A stretch of 64,000 nt of DNA from Pirellulales bacterium (GTDB lineage Bacteria > Planctomycetota > Planctomycetia > Pirellulales > Lacipirellulaceae): assembly GCA_022841705.1 (NCBI GenBank), contig JALHQZ010000004.1:186001-250000 (forward strand), given 5' to 3'. The first letter of the stretch is position 1. Every line of letters starts with the position of its first letter. Shown here in pieces: positions 44,042 to 53,086 of this stretch. The notes under the pieces are model-generated. The model searched no databases. It had not been told where the DNA came from and worked only from the letters and a program-made list of their open reading frames with translations. The position numbers and the translations under genes are program-made.

Positions 44042-45730
44042 ATGACTCGCCAGTTTGCTTGCCAATTCGCCGCGTTACTCTTGATCGCCAACCAGGCGTC
44101 TGCGTTCAGCTTGATCCCCGCCAGTGGGGCGGGCCCAGCGGACCTGATCGCCCAACCGAACAATTACTACTCCTTCGATGAGCCGGTGATCACCTGGAAG
44201 ATGGCGGGTAACTTCCTCAACGATTACAGCGATCCCCGCTTGCAACAGCAGGTGCGGCTGGCGTTCAGCGAATGGCAAACCGCCGGCAACAGTGCCGAGC
44301 GGAGTAGCTCGCCGCGGTGGGGGTGGACTCGCGACAACGGCCTCCAGGACACGATTGATCTCTACTCCGTGGTGCTGCACGAAATCGGCCATGCAATGGG
44401 GCTGCAACATCCCGATGCGTCGTACTTCAACCAAACCGGCCCGGGCAACACGGCGTGGCTGCGAAACTATCGTGTCAACGGTAGCGGTAATCTGTTTGTC
44501 GCGCCGCCGATTGGGGGTGAAGTGCTCAACGAAGGGAACGACGGCGTCTCGCTCCCCGATGCGAAGCCGCCCAAGGGCATCAGCGCCGGCGAATACTGGC
44601 GCACGCTCTCACGCGACGAAACGGTGGCGCTGGAGTATATGTACCCGAGCGGCTTCTCGTTCCAAGAAGTCGATCAAGACGAACCAGCGATGATCGTTGT
44701 CGAAACTTTCCAGGGCCAAGGAGGCAACAATCTCGGCTCCTCGGGACCTGAAAGTTGGCAGAACCGCGTGCTGAACGACGCCTCGCAGGGCCGCATCCTG
44801 CTGGGGTCAACCATCGGCATCAGCAATTTTTCCGGCACACCGATGGGCATCCTGCCGCGGGCGTCAAGCTGGAGCTTCACCAACAACACGGGCGAAGCGC
44901 TCACGCGCATCTCCGTCCGCGCCGATGGAACTGGCACCCGCACGCCACTCGATACTAACAGTTCGGGCAGCCACCGCTTCACCGACTATGACGAAGGCAA
45001 CACGTTCCTGCTGCACGCGCTGGAGAACCGCGGGCATGTGTTTTCTGATCCCGTGGGCGGCTCGGTCCCCAACGGCAGCACGGTCGACTTCGGCGTCGAG
45101 CTCGATGTGTGGGATTGGACCGTCGATCGCGCTACCGCCGTAACGGTGGATGGCGAACCGGTGCCGCTGTCGCTCATCTCGCTGGTCGGCTGGAACAACG
45201 GTGGGTTTGCTGCTCCCCCATCCCCAGGCGCCGGACTCAACGACGATCACGACCACGGCGATGACTTGCACGGCCTGACCGAAATCGCCGGGGGCGTGGC
45301 GCCAACGGCGCACGGCTTCCGCATCGTGGCGGGCGACCTGCCGGCGACGCTCACCGAGCTGGCGTTCGCCTCGGTCGCTGGCCGCGGCTTCGGGCTCGAG
45401 GACCTCAACCCGCAAACGCTGGCGCAGCTCGAAACCTTGGGCGACCTCATTCGCCTGCCCCTGCCGCAAACCTCGCTCGCCCCGCGCCAGGATGTCATCG
45501 TGGAAATGACCGACCCCCGCTGGTTAGCCGCCCTCGAAGCGGGTGAAATCTTCCTGTACGCCCGCACCTTCGGCGCCGGAGGTTCCGTCGGCGCGTTCAG
45601 CCTGCTGAACGCCCCCGCAATCGTCGGCCGGCAAGTCCCCGAACCGCAGGCTCTGCTGCTAGTGGCGATCAGCGCCAGCACGTGCTTAACCGTCCGCCGA
45701 CGGCGTACGGCGTTGGCCGCAACGCGGTAG
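44042..45730 (+). CDS. matrixin-type metalloprotease with PEP-CTERM
   Basis: A 562-residue exported zinc protease. Signal peptide MTRQFACQFAALLLIANQAS is followed by a metzincin domain with VVLHEIGHAMGLQHPD (H113, E114, H117, H123). The usual Met-turn appears as VALEYMYPSG. The C-terminal part has a domain of unknown fold (about 210-520) and a PEP-CTERM signal VPEPQALLLVAISAST with a basic tail (RRRRT). A GGAGGT site precedes the ATG. It differs from the protease at 34387 in having no dockerin. Confidence 0.86.
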   Translation: MTRQFACQFAALLLIANQASAFSLIPASGAGPADLIAQPNNYYSFDEPVITWKMAGNFLNDYSDPRLQQQVRLAFSEWQTAGNSAERSSSPRWGWTRDNGLQDTIDLYSVVLHEIGHAMGLQHPDASYFNQTGPGNTAWLRNYRVNGSGNLFVAPPIGGEVLNEGNDGVSLPDAKPPKGISAGEYWRTLSRDETVALEYMYPSGFSFQEVDQDEPAMIVVETFQGQGGNNLGSSGPESWQNRVLNDASQGRILLGSTIGISNFSGTPMGILPRASSWSFTNNTGEALTRISVRADGTGTRTPLDTNSSGSHRFTDYDEGNTFLLHALENRGHVFSDPVGGSVPNGSTVDFGVELDVWDWTVDRATAVTVDGEPVPLSLISLVGWNNGGFAAPPSPGAGLNDDHDHGDDLHGLTEIAGGVAPTAHGFRIVAGDLPATLTELAFASVAGRGFGLEDLNPQTLAQLETLGDLIRLPLPQTSLAPRQDVIVEMTDPRWLAALEAGEIFLYARTFGAGGSVGAFSLLNAPAIVGRQVPEPQALLLVAISASTCLTVRRRRTALAATR

Positions 45731-45935
45731 CGCAAGGGCGCGACCCCGCGCAGAAACGGTTCCGCACACGTTGTTTGTGCGGTTTGACCGGGATATCCGG
45801 TTGCCGCTATGCAGCAAGGGTATTCGCATGCGAATTGAAGATGGCAAGAAATCGTCGCTCGACGACAGTAATGGCATGCCGTGTGCGTTGTCGACCCGTG
45901 CGTCTTAACGAGCCCTTTCAATTGAGGACCTACTA

Positions 45936-46118
45936 ATGCCGTCTATTATCGCTTCCAGTCGCTGGCTATTTGCCGTACTGATGATTGTCGCTTGTACGGG
46001 AATTTCAGGATGTGCGCGAAAGGAGACAGTAATCGACGTGGAAACGCCCGCCCGTGAAGTTGAAGTCGAACGTAACATCGACACCGGAGAAGTCGATGTT
46101 GAAGTCAACAAAAAGTAA
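45936..46118 (+). CDS. small predicted lipoprotein
   Basis: A 60-residue protein with an N-terminal hydrophobic stretch and a lipobox at TGISGC (about 21-26), so the mature lipoprotein is about 35 residues, acidic and basic in turn (ETPAREVEVERNIDTGEVDV). A GAGGA ribosome binding site precedes the ATG at 45936. Too small for a domain call; a surface or periplasmic role is inferred from the lipobox only. Confidence 0.7.
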   Translation: MPSIIASSRWLFAVLMIVACTGISGCARKETVIDVETPAREVEVERNIDTGEVDVEVNKK

Positions 46119-46271
46119 CCCGCGGGATCGATCAAGGGACAGGTCCGACACTGTTCGGCACAGCCTACGCCCAGCCCTCTTGAGTTCGGGCGTTTAGAGT
46201 TTGCGTATCGGCATTGAGCCAAATCCGTTCGCCAACTGCGGTTGGGCGCCGAACTTGCGATAACGCCCAGC

Positions 46272-46760
46272 ATGTCCGTAGATCAAATCACCACTGCCCT
46301 TGCCGCCGATTTCAGCGGTATGACCGATGTCGCCGATGTCACGCGCATCCTCTTCCGCCTTGGCCTCTCCGCCGCACTCGGCGCCCTGCTGGGCTACGAA
46401 CGCGAATCGCTTGGCAAGAGCGCCGGGATTCGCACGCATGCCCTGGTGGCGCTCGGCGCAGCGCTGTTCGTTTTGGCGCCACTCGAGTCAAACAGCGACC
46501 AGAATGCTGTCTCGCGGGTCATCCAGGGACTCGTCGCCGGCATCGGCTTTCTCGGCGCTGGGGCCATCGTGAAGGGCCAACCGGGGGAGGAAATCCGCGG
46601 CCTCACCACCGCGGCGGGCATTTGGTGTACCGCCGCCGTGGGGATGACGGTAGCGCTCGGCCACGCGGCGCTGGCGATTGCCGTCACGCTGGTGGTGCTG
46701 GGGGTCCTGCGCGTGTTGCCAGTGGCGACACCCGATCCAGCCCCCAGCAAAAAATCTTAG
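46272..46760 (+). CDS. MgtC/SapB-family membrane protein
   Basis: A 162-residue membrane protein. Segments at about 30-45, 55-75, 90-110, 118-140 and the C-terminus fit the MgtC fold. The family motif GALLGYERESLGKSAGIRTH is clear (about 36-55), as is GIGFLGAGAIVKG (about 94-106). MgtC-like proteins affect Mg2+ homeostasis and ATP synthase or sensor kinases in other bacteria; here the role is unknown. The ATG at 46272 is the natural start; the frame from 46242 adds ten residues. It converges on nagK. Confidence 0.85.
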   Translation: MSVDQITTALAADFSGMTDVADVTRILFRLGLSAALGALLGYERESLGKSAGIRTHALVALGAALFVLAPLESNSDQNAVSRVIQGLVAGIGFLGAGAIVKGQPGEEIRGLTTAAGIWCTAAVGMTVALGHAALAIAVTLVVLGVLRVLPVATPDPAPSKKS

Positions 46761-46841
46761 CTTTTGACCAGTAGCTAACTAATTGGTCAGTGGCCAACTG
46801 AATGGCCCGTGGCTCATTAAATAACCACGTCCCGATTGGAA

Positions 46842-46857
46842 TGTTTCACGTGAAACA
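46842..46857. promoter_or_regulatory. parS-like site, perfect 16-bp palindrome
   Basis: TGTTTCACGTGAAACA is a perfect palindrome and matches the conserved parS consensus bound by ParB in chromosome segregation. It lies in the convergent intergenic region between the MgtC-like gene and nagK. No parA or parB gene is in the window. Confidence 0.75.
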
Positions 46858-46870
46858 ATTTCGTCATGAG

Positions 46871-46890
46871 CCCCCAACGCCAGTTGGGGG
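46871..46890. repeat. small hairpin between the two parS-like sites
   Basis: CCCCCAAC and GTTGGGGG pair around a four-base loop. There is no T-run, so a terminator role is uncertain. Confidence 0.45.
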
Positions 46891-46899
46891 AGCCAAAAT

Positions 46900-46915
46900 T
46901 CGTCCACGTGGAACA
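46900..46915. promoter_or_regulatory. second parS-like site
   Basis: TCGTCCACGTGGAACA matches 14 of 16 positions of the palindromic form TGTTCCACGTGGAACA. It is 42 bases downstream of the perfect site, so the two form a pair. Confidence 0.6.
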
Positions 46916-46924
46916 ATCTGGCGA

Positions 46925-47857
46925 TCAAAGTTGCGATTTCGCCAATTGAACACATGCTTCCAAAGAATTGGGCGCCAAAATCACTTCGCGGGGCGGAAGT
47001 TCCTGTTCGATTTCCGCTACCACTGCGTCTCGAAGCAATTGACAGGCCAACACGACTCCGCCGGTGAGTTGCAATTTGTAGTCACCCGGCGGCAATTTGG
47101 CCCGTTCGCCGGCCAAAATCGCCCGTGTGGCTAAAAGTTTAGCCGCCGTGGAAACGAGGTTTCTCGCCGCTTCATCACCGGCGTTGGCGAGTTCACACAA
47201 CGGCCGCGAGAGCGACGCAATCTTCGCCCGCGCGTGGGCCAAATCGCCATAGATGGCCGACTTCACCGCCGCCAAGTCCGGCACGTCGAGCGCTTTCAGC
47301 ACTGCCGGTTCAAGTGATGCTCTTCCATCACTTTCCTGCGCCCTAACGCACTGCCGCAACATCTGTTGGCCTAACCAGAAGCCGCTGCCATCGTCGTCGA
47401 TCAAATAACCCCACCCGCCGGCCGAAACGGTTGGTCCATCTACGGAATGCGCATAACACGCCGAGCCGGTGCCGGAGATCAGCACCATCGTTGCTTCACC
47501 CGCGCTGGCGGCGAGCAAAGCTTCCACATCCGACAGAACCTTCACTTTGCGGCCGAGTCCTGCGGCTTGCAGTCGCGCAGAAAGTTCGGCCGCAACACTT
47601 GGCGAACCAGCGCCGGCAATCCCAAAGACGGCTGATTGAATTCCATCAACCGCGATACCCGCTAAGCCGCAAGCGGCGAGAGTTGCCGCTTCGATCGCTT
47701 TAACAGAAGTTGCGAGTCCAAGACTGAGCGGATTACTTCCCGCCGCATGACCATCAGCGAGCGGCGTAAGTTCGCCGCTGGCTTCCACCCGCGCAAGGCG
47801 AGCGCGAGTATTCGTTCCACCGCCATCGACACCGAGAATAATCGCGCCTGTTTCCAT
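46925..47857 (-). CDS. N-acetylglucosamine kinase-like (BadF/BadG ATPase family)
   Basis: Phosphorylates an amino sugar, probably N-acetylglucosamine, with ATP in the cytoplasm. The 310-residue protein starts METGAIILGVDGGGTNTRARL with the phosphate-binding loop, followed by AGAGSPSVAAELSARLQ, GEATMVLISGTGSACYA and a second loop (GWGYLIDDDGSGFWLGQQ), the ROK/BadF-type actin fold. It lies 38 bp after murQ on the same strand, consistent with recovery of amino sugars from the cell wall. It could be an N-acetylmuramic acid kinase instead. Confidence 0.86.
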   Translation of the reverse strand: METGAIILGVDGGGTNTRARLARVEASGELTPLADGHAAGSNPLSLGLATSVKAIEAATLAACGLAGIAVDGIQSAVFGIAGAGSPSVAAELSARLQAAGLGRKVKVLSDVEALLAASAGEATMVLISGTGSACYAHSVDGPTVSAGGWGYLIDDDGSGFWLGQQMLRQCVRAQESDGRASLEPAVLKALDVPDLAAVKSAIYGDLAHARAKIASLSRPLCELANAGDEAARNLVSTAAKLLATRAILAGERAKLPPGDYKLQLTGGVVLACQLLRDAVVAEIEQELPPREVILAPNSLEACVQLAKSQL

Positions 47858-47895
47858 CTTTCTGTGGTAACCGGCGGTTTCGCGAGATGCAAGCG

Positions 47896-48846
47896 TTACG
47901 ATAGCGCCGTCGAAGTCACGCCGTTCGTGGGGGCGCCATTCGTAGTGGCGCTGTCGCGGCGGACAACGTGGCCGACGTGGCCATCGGCTTCATGCAGAAG
48001 TTGCCGGGCTTCGGCGGGCGAAACGCTGAGCAGTTCCGCCACGATGGCCGTCTTCACTTCACCATTGCAGCGGTCGAGAGCCTCTTTCGCTTCGTTCATA
48101 TCGAGCCCCGTCGAGAGCGAAACAATCCGCCGCGAACGGATCACCAGCTTGTGGTTGGTCGGTTGCAAATCAACCATCAGGTTACCAAACGTTTTGCCCA
48201 GCTGAACCATCGCCCCGGTGCTGAGCATGTTGAGCACCATTTTGGTCGCCGTACCGGCCTTAAGCCGCGTTGAACCGCTCACCACTTCCGGCCCCACGAC
48301 CGGCGTGATGGCCAAATCCGCCTTGGCGGCGATTTCGGCGCCGTGGTTACAGCTGAGCGCAATCGTAAAAGCGCCGGCCGCTCTGGCGTATTCCAGCCCG
48401 CCGATGACGTACGGCGTCCGGCCACTGGTGGCGATGCCCACGGCCACGTCGAGCGGGCCGAGATCGATGTTTTTAAGGTCTTCAATCGCTAATGCTGGGC
48501 TATCCTCGGCGCCTTCCACGGCCCGCAGAAGTGCCGCATAACCGCCGGCGATTATGCCCACAACTTGGCCATGCGGCGTGTTGAAGGTTGGCGGGCATTC
48601 CGCCGCGTCCAGGACGCCGAGTCGTCCCGATGTGCCGGCGCCAAAATAGACCAGTCGGCCACCGCGCCGCATCCGGTCGGCAATGACCTCAATCGCCTTG
48701 GCTATGGCGGCGCCTTCGGCTCCAACCGCCGCGGCAACCTGAGAGTCTTCGGCGTTGATCAGCCGGACGATTTCCAGGGGGGAAAGCGAGTCCAAATCGG
48801 TCGATGCCGGATTGGCCGCTTCGGTGGTAAGATGGTCGAGCATCAT
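47896..48846 (-). CDS. murQ: N-acetylmuramic acid 6-phosphate etherase
   Basis: Cleaves MurNAc-6-phosphate to GlcNAc-6-phosphate and D-lactate, the key step of muramic acid recycling. The 316-residue protein has the SIS fold: RLVYFGAGTSGRLGVLDAAE (about 83-102) with the conserved glutamate, VGIATSGRTPYVIGGL (about 136-151) and VVSGSTRLKAGTATKMVL. It is first in an operon with the amino-sugar kinase. No PTS or MurNAc permease is visible; the divergent SSS transporter may supply the substrate. Confidence 0.94.
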   Translation of the reverse strand: MMLDHLTTEAANPASTDLDSLSPLEIVRLINAEDSQVAAAVGAEGAAIAKAIEVIADRMRRGGRLVYFGAGTSGRLGVLDAAECPPTFNTPHGQVVGIIAGGYAALLRAVEGAEDSPALAIEDLKNIDLGPLDVAVGIATSGRTPYVIGGLEYARAAGAFTIALSCNHGAEIAAKADLAITPVVGPEVVSGSTRLKAGTATKMVLNMLSTGAMVQLGKTFGNLMVDLQPTNHKLVIRSRRIVSLSTGLDMNEAKEALDRCNGEVKTAIVAELLSVSPAEARQLLHEADGHVGHVVRRDSATTNGAPTNGVTSTALS

Positions 48847-49079
48847 CGCCTTGTGCCGCAGGGTTGTTCGCGAGCGGCCCCTTAACCGCTCACCCGGTGA
48901 ACGAGGCCACTACGAAACTGTTCGTTCATCGTACTCGCCGTCTTGCCGGGGGACACGAGCGCTGCGCGTTGGCGCTATAAACGTGCGCTACGCTCGTTTT
49001 TCCCGCCCGCGGGGCGGTTAATGTAATGCAAAGCGGGGAAACGACTTAGGGCAACTTACATGCTGGCGCCGGGGCCGGC

Positions 49080-50552
49080 ATGACCGAGCTTGAAGGGTTC
49101 GTTGTGGGTGGATTCGACTTACTGGTGGTGGTGCTCTATCTCGGCGTGACCGTGGCCGCGGGGATGTGGCTGGGCCGAGGCGAAAGCGATTCCGGCTTCT
49201 TGGTTGCCGGCCGAAGTTTGGCCTGGCCGGCCTTGATGCTCTCGATCGTGGCGACCGAAACCAGCACGGTTACCTTCCTCAGTTTGCCTGGTAAATCGTT
49301 CGTTGAGGGGGGCAATTTTGGCTATTTACAATTGGCCATTGGCTATATTTTTGGCCGCCTAATCGTGGCGTGGTGGCTGCTGCCGGAATACTTTCGGGGC
49401 GAGTTGTTCACCGCGCACGAGGTGCTCCAGCGGCGGTTCGGGCCACGGGTTCGGCGAGCCGCTTCGCTGCTCTTTTTGGGGTTCCGCAATCTGGCCGATG
49501 GGCTGCGGCTGATGCTGACGGCATTCGTGATTCAAGAAGCCACCGGATGGAGCTTCACTCTCAGCGTGTTGGTGCTGGCCGGGGCGACGGCGGCGTACGC
49601 GGCGGTGGGGGGGGTGGCTTCGGTGATTTGGAATGACTGCGCTCAGTTCGCCGTTTACATGCTCGGGGCAATCGTGACGCTCATCATTCTCGCCGGCCGG
49701 TTGCCGGGCGGAGCGGAGCAAATGCTCGACTTCGCGCACAGCACGCAGCGCGACCAGTGGTTCCTGGGCGGGCTGGGGCTCGAGCGGGGAAGCATCACGT
49801 TTTGGTCGGGACTCATCGGGGGCGCGGTGCTGTCGCTCGCTTCGCATGGGGTCGATCATCTTATGGTGCAGCGGTATCTGTGTGCGAAAAACGAGCGGCA
49901 AGCGCGGATCGCTCTGGTGGTTAGCGGACCGGTGATTTTCGTGCAGTTTGCGATTTTTCTGGCGATTGGCGTGGCGCTCGCCGCGTGGCACACATCCACC
50001 GGCCGGGCGGTTGCCGACACGCCGGGCGACAAAGCGTTTCTCGAGTTCATAGCCGGAAGTTTACCCCCGGGTGTCACAGGACTCTTGGTCGCGGCCGTGT
50101 TGGCGGCTGCGATGAGTACGCTTTCCAGTTCGTTCAACGCCTCGGCAGGGGTGGCGGTGAAGGACCTCATTGAACCGCTGTGGCGGCCCCTTTCCCCGCA
50201 AGAAGGATTGCGCTGGGCCCGCGGCGCAACGGTGCTGATGGCGGTGGTCCAGGCCGGTGTAGCGATCGCCGCCGACCGCAGCGGGTACGATCGCGCGGTG
50301 ATTGATTCCGTGCTCGAAATCGCTGGCATGGCGACGGGGCTGTTGGTGGGCCTCTTTGCGCTCGGCACGCTACGGGGGACGGCGCCGGAGTTGGCTGGCC
50401 TCGCCGCGCTCGCCGCGGGGTTCGCCGCGTGTGTGGCGATTCGGTTCACGACCGACACGAATTGGCCGTGGTTTCCATTGATTGGGGCGAGTGTTACGCT
50501 TGCGGTAGGCTGGCTGGTGGCGATGATGAGCGCTAAGTCGCAAGCGGTGTAA
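49080..50552 (+). CDS. sodium:solute symporter (SSS family)
   Basis: A 490-residue, roughly 13-segment secondary transporter using the sodium gradient. The family signature is seen in VLYLGVTVAAGMWLGRG, VATETSTVTFLSLPG (about 59-73, in the first sodium-binding helix) and YAAVGGVASVIWNDCAQF. It is divergent from murQ-nagK, sharing a 233-bp control region, so an amino sugar or muropeptide-derived substrate is a reasonable guess. Family members take many solutes (sugars, proline, nucleosides), so specificity is not shown. Confidence 0.88.
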   Translation: MTELEGFVVGGFDLLVVVLYLGVTVAAGMWLGRGESDSGFLVAGRSLAWPALMLSIVATETSTVTFLSLPGKSFVEGGNFGYLQLAIGYIFGRLIVAWWLLPEYFRGELFTAHEVLQRRFGPRVRRAASLLFLGFRNLADGLRLMLTAFVIQEATGWSFTLSVLVLAGATAAYAAVGGVASVIWNDCAQFAVYMLGAIVTLIILAGRLPGGAEQMLDFAHSTQRDQWFLGGLGLERGSITFWSGLIGGAVLSLASHGVDHLMVQRYLCAKNERQARIALVVSGPVIFVQFAIFLAIGVALAAWHTSTGRAVADTPGDKAFLEFIAGSLPPGVTGLLVAAVLAAAMSTLSSSFNASAGVAVKDLIEPLWRPLSPQEGLRWARGATVLMAVVQAGVAIAADRSGYDRAVIDSVLEIAGMATGLLVGLFALGTLRGTAPELAGLAALAAGFAACVAIRFTTDTNWPWFPLIGASVTLAVGWLVAMMSAKSQAV

Positions 50553-50580
50553 TGGATTGGTCTCGACTTCTGTAATTGCA

Positions 50581-51249
50581 ATGACGGTACTCAACAACGT
50601 ATTACTTGTCGCGTTGATGGTTTTCCATTATCTCTCGAACGTTAGCGCCGCGGAGGGTCCCTGGGCTACTGAACTCGCCGCGTTCGCGGAACAAGATCGC
50701 ATGCACACCTTTCCGCCCGATAACGTGGTATTCGTCGGCAGTTCGAGTATTCGGTTGTGGGATCTCGCGAAGTCGTTCCCGCAGTTCGATCCGCCGCCGC
50801 TCAATCGGGGGTTTGGTGGATCGCACCTAAGCGACACCGCCGAGCATTGGGCCGAACTGGTGGCCAAGCATCAGCCGCGCGCGGTGGTGATTTACGCGGG
50901 CGACAACGACCTCGCCGCCGGCAAAACGGCGGAGCGCGTAGCGCGCGATTTCGACCGCATCGTGAAGCAGTGGCAGCCGACCGCCAAGTCTTGCCAGCTA
51001 TTCTACATTTCAATCAAGCCGAGCCCTTCGCGGTGGCATTTGGCGCCCGAAGCGCGGCGGGCCAACGAACTGATTCGCGCCAAGTGCCAGGCGACCGAAG
51101 GCGCTACGTTTGTGGACATTTGGACGCCAATGCTCGACCGTCATGGGCAGCCCCAGCGGAAGTTGTTCGTGGAGGACCGGTTGCACCTGAATGCGGAGGG
51201 GTACGCGGTGTGGACCGCCGCGGTGGGGCCGTTTCTGGGTTCTCCGTAG
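50581..51249 (+). CDS. exported SGNH/GDSL hydrolase
   Basis: A 222-residue secreted esterase or acetylhydrolase. Signal peptide MTVLNNVLLVALMVFHYLS, then block I VVFVGSSSIRLW with the catalytic serine (about 50-61), block II GFGGSHLSD, block III YAGDND and the catalytic Asp-His in DRLHLNAEGY near the C-terminus. An upstream in-frame TTG at 50557 is possible but ATG 50581 fits the signal. It follows the symporter by 28 bp. A cell-wall sugar deacetylation role is suggested only by neighbours. Confidence 0.85.
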   Translation: MTVLNNVLLVALMVFHYLSNVSAAEGPWATELAAFAEQDRMHTFPPDNVVFVGSSSIRLWDLAKSFPQFDPPPLNRGFGGSHLSDTAEHWAELVAKHQPRAVVIYAGDNDLAAGKTAERVARDFDRIVKQWQPTAKSCQLFYISIKPSPSRWHLAPEARRANELIRAKCQATEGATFVDIWTPMLDRHGQPQRKLFVEDRLHLNAEGYAVWTAAVGPFLGSP

Positions 51250-51350
51250 CACGCGCGCCGAAGTCCCGTGCGGCTGGCTAGTCGTGGCGTTGTCTTGTCA
51301 AAAGAACGCTGGGCGAAATTTTTCGCACGGGACTTCGGCGCGCGTGCTAC
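51247..51350. repeat. 26-bp inverted repeat of the CACGGGACTTCGG family
   Basis: The arm at 51247-51272 and the arm at 51325-51350 are exact reverse complements of each other (core GCACGGGACTTCGG on the right arm), with a 52-base spacer. The left arm overlaps the end of the SGNH gene by a few bases. The same core occurs at 54410-54431, 54440-54479 and 59649-59670. Confidence 0.8.
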
Positions 51351-51414
51351 GACAGAATCCGGTGCGTATGGTAATGTAAAGAGAGTCGCAATCGACCACT
51401 TTTCGCCGCGCCCG

Positions 51415-52947
51415 ATGTCCGAAACCGCCTCCGCCCCGCCCGAAGCTCAGACGCCCGCTGCGCCGGCGCGTTGGAAGCTAGCGCTCGCGGCGCTCTTGGC
51501 GGGGTCGTCGAGTTGGCTGGTGAGTTTGGCATTGCATCTGGCCGTGGTCCTGGGCCTCGCGATCTGGCACTTCCCCGAACTGCCGCAACTGGCGGTCAAC
51601 CTGCTGACGATTGCCGATTCGCCGGCGGATGAAGTCGAGGAGATCGAAGAGCTGTCGTTCAGTGAGCTGGAACTCGATCAGCCGGAGCCGGAGGAGCCGC
51701 AGCCGGAGACGACTCAGCTGGCGGAAGAAGTGAGCTTCTCCGAATTCGCCGACGCGACCGAAGCGCCCAGTTTGGTGGAACTTTCGGAAACGGGCCCCGC
51801 CACCGCGCCGCTGAGCGTCTCGACCGATGCGCTGGGGTTTGCGGGCGTGGGGACTTCAGGCCGAGGACAGATGGCGCGGACCGAATTAGTACGGCGGGGT
51901 GGGGGCAACGGTAAGAGCGAAGAAGCGGTCGCGCGGGCTCTCCAGTGGCTCGCCAATCACCAGAATCCCGACGGCACGTGGAGCCTCATTCACGATGGCG
52001 GCAAGTGCCAGGGGCGCTGCGATCATCCGGCGGCGATTCCGGGGGCGAAGGACCCGTTTGCCGAATCGCTCCGCAGCGGCACGGGACTAGCGCTGCTGCC
52101 GTTCCTCGGCGCTGGTCAAACGCATGAAGAGGGCAAGTATCAGCAGGTGGTGTTCAAGGGCCTGCAAGCGCTGGAGCGCCTCGCCAAGCGCGAACCGAAA
52201 GGGGGCTTCTCGTGGATGGACTCGGGCAACATGTACGCCCACGGGCTCAACAGCATCGTGCTGACCGAGGCCTACGGCATGACACACGATTCGCGGCTCA
52301 TGGGGCCGGCCCAAAGCGCGCTCGATTTCATTGTTTACGCCCAAGACCCGCGCGGCGGTGGGTGGCGATACGAACCGCGGCAAGCGGGCGATACGTCGGT
52401 GGTCGGCTGGCAAGTGATGGCGCTCAAGAGCGGGCACTTGGCAGGGCTGAATGTGCCGGCGAGCACGGTGAAGGGGGCGAGCGCGTTTCTCGATTCAGCC
52501 GCAGTGGAAGATGGTTTCACCTATGACCCGGGGCGGCCGCCCCTCACGTATCGCCTCCCGACCAGTGCAGTGGGGTTATTGTGCCGCATGTATCTGGGCT
52601 GGCAGCGGGGGGATGAACGCCTGAAGCGGGGGGTCGAGAAAATTGCCGCCGCGGGGCCGAGTGAAAACGATTACTACTACAACTACTACGCTGCGCAAGT
52701 GCTGTTTCAATACACGGGCGGCGAAGGACCGATGTGGAAGGCGTGGAACGAGAAGCTGCGCGACCAACTGATCGCCGCCCAAGACAAACAAGGCCACGCC
52801 CGCGGCAGTTGGTACGTGGACGATGGCCACGGGGCCCGCGGCGGCCGACTGTATGTGACCTCTCTGGCCGCGATGACGCTGGAAGTCTACTACCGCTACA
52901 TGCCGATCTACCAAACCGAAGCGGTGGTGAAAGAATTCCCGGAGTGA
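51415..52947 (+). CDS. membrane-tethered terpene-cyclase-fold (alpha-alpha barrel) protein
   Basis: A 510-residue protein. A membrane segment (LVSLALHLAVVLGLAIWHF, about 40-58) is followed by an acidic stretch (DEVEEIEELSFSELELDQPE), then a domain with prenyltransferase/squalene-cyclase repeats: ARALQWLANHQNPDGTWSL, GLALLPFLGAG, FIVYAQDPRGGGWRYEPRQ and MTLEVYYRYMPIYQ. No DxDD catalytic motif is visible, so activity is doubtful. This architecture is common in planctomycetes. It may be a protein-binding surface protein. The ATG at 51415 is chosen because upstream sequence is the inverted repeat. Confidence 0.8.
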   Translation: MSETASAPPEAQTPAAPARWKLALAALLAGSSSWLVSLALHLAVVLGLAIWHFPELPQLAVNLLTIADSPADEVEEIEELSFSELELDQPEPEEPQPETTQLAEEVSFSEFADATEAPSLVELSETGPATAPLSVSTDALGFAGVGTSGRGQMARTELVRRGGGNGKSEEAVARALQWLANHQNPDGTWSLIHDGGKCQGRCDHPAAIPGAKDPFAESLRSGTGLALLPFLGAGQTHEEGKYQQVVFKGLQALERLAKREPKGGFSWMDSGNMYAHGLNSIVLTEAYGMTHDSRLMGPAQSALDFIVYAQDPRGGGWRYEPRQAGDTSVVGWQVMALKSGHLAGLNVPASTVKGASAFLDSAAVEDGFTYDPGRPPLTYRLPTSAVGLLCRMYLGWQRGDERLKRGVEKIAAAGPSENDYYYNYYAAQVLFQYTGGEGPMWKAWNEKLRDQLIAAQDKQGHARGSWYVDDGHGARGGRLYVTSLAAMTLEVYYRYMPIYQTEAVVKEFPE

Positions 52948-53086
52948 TCTGCCGCCAAGCGGCTAAGCGCTAGTGTGAGTAACTGTTGGCTGAAGGCCAA
53001 GGAGCGTTGGTCGCCAGTTTGCTTCTCAAGGGGTCGGGCGTAGAATTACGGCTCCTTCCGCTCCCGATCCCTCTGGAGATGCCGCC

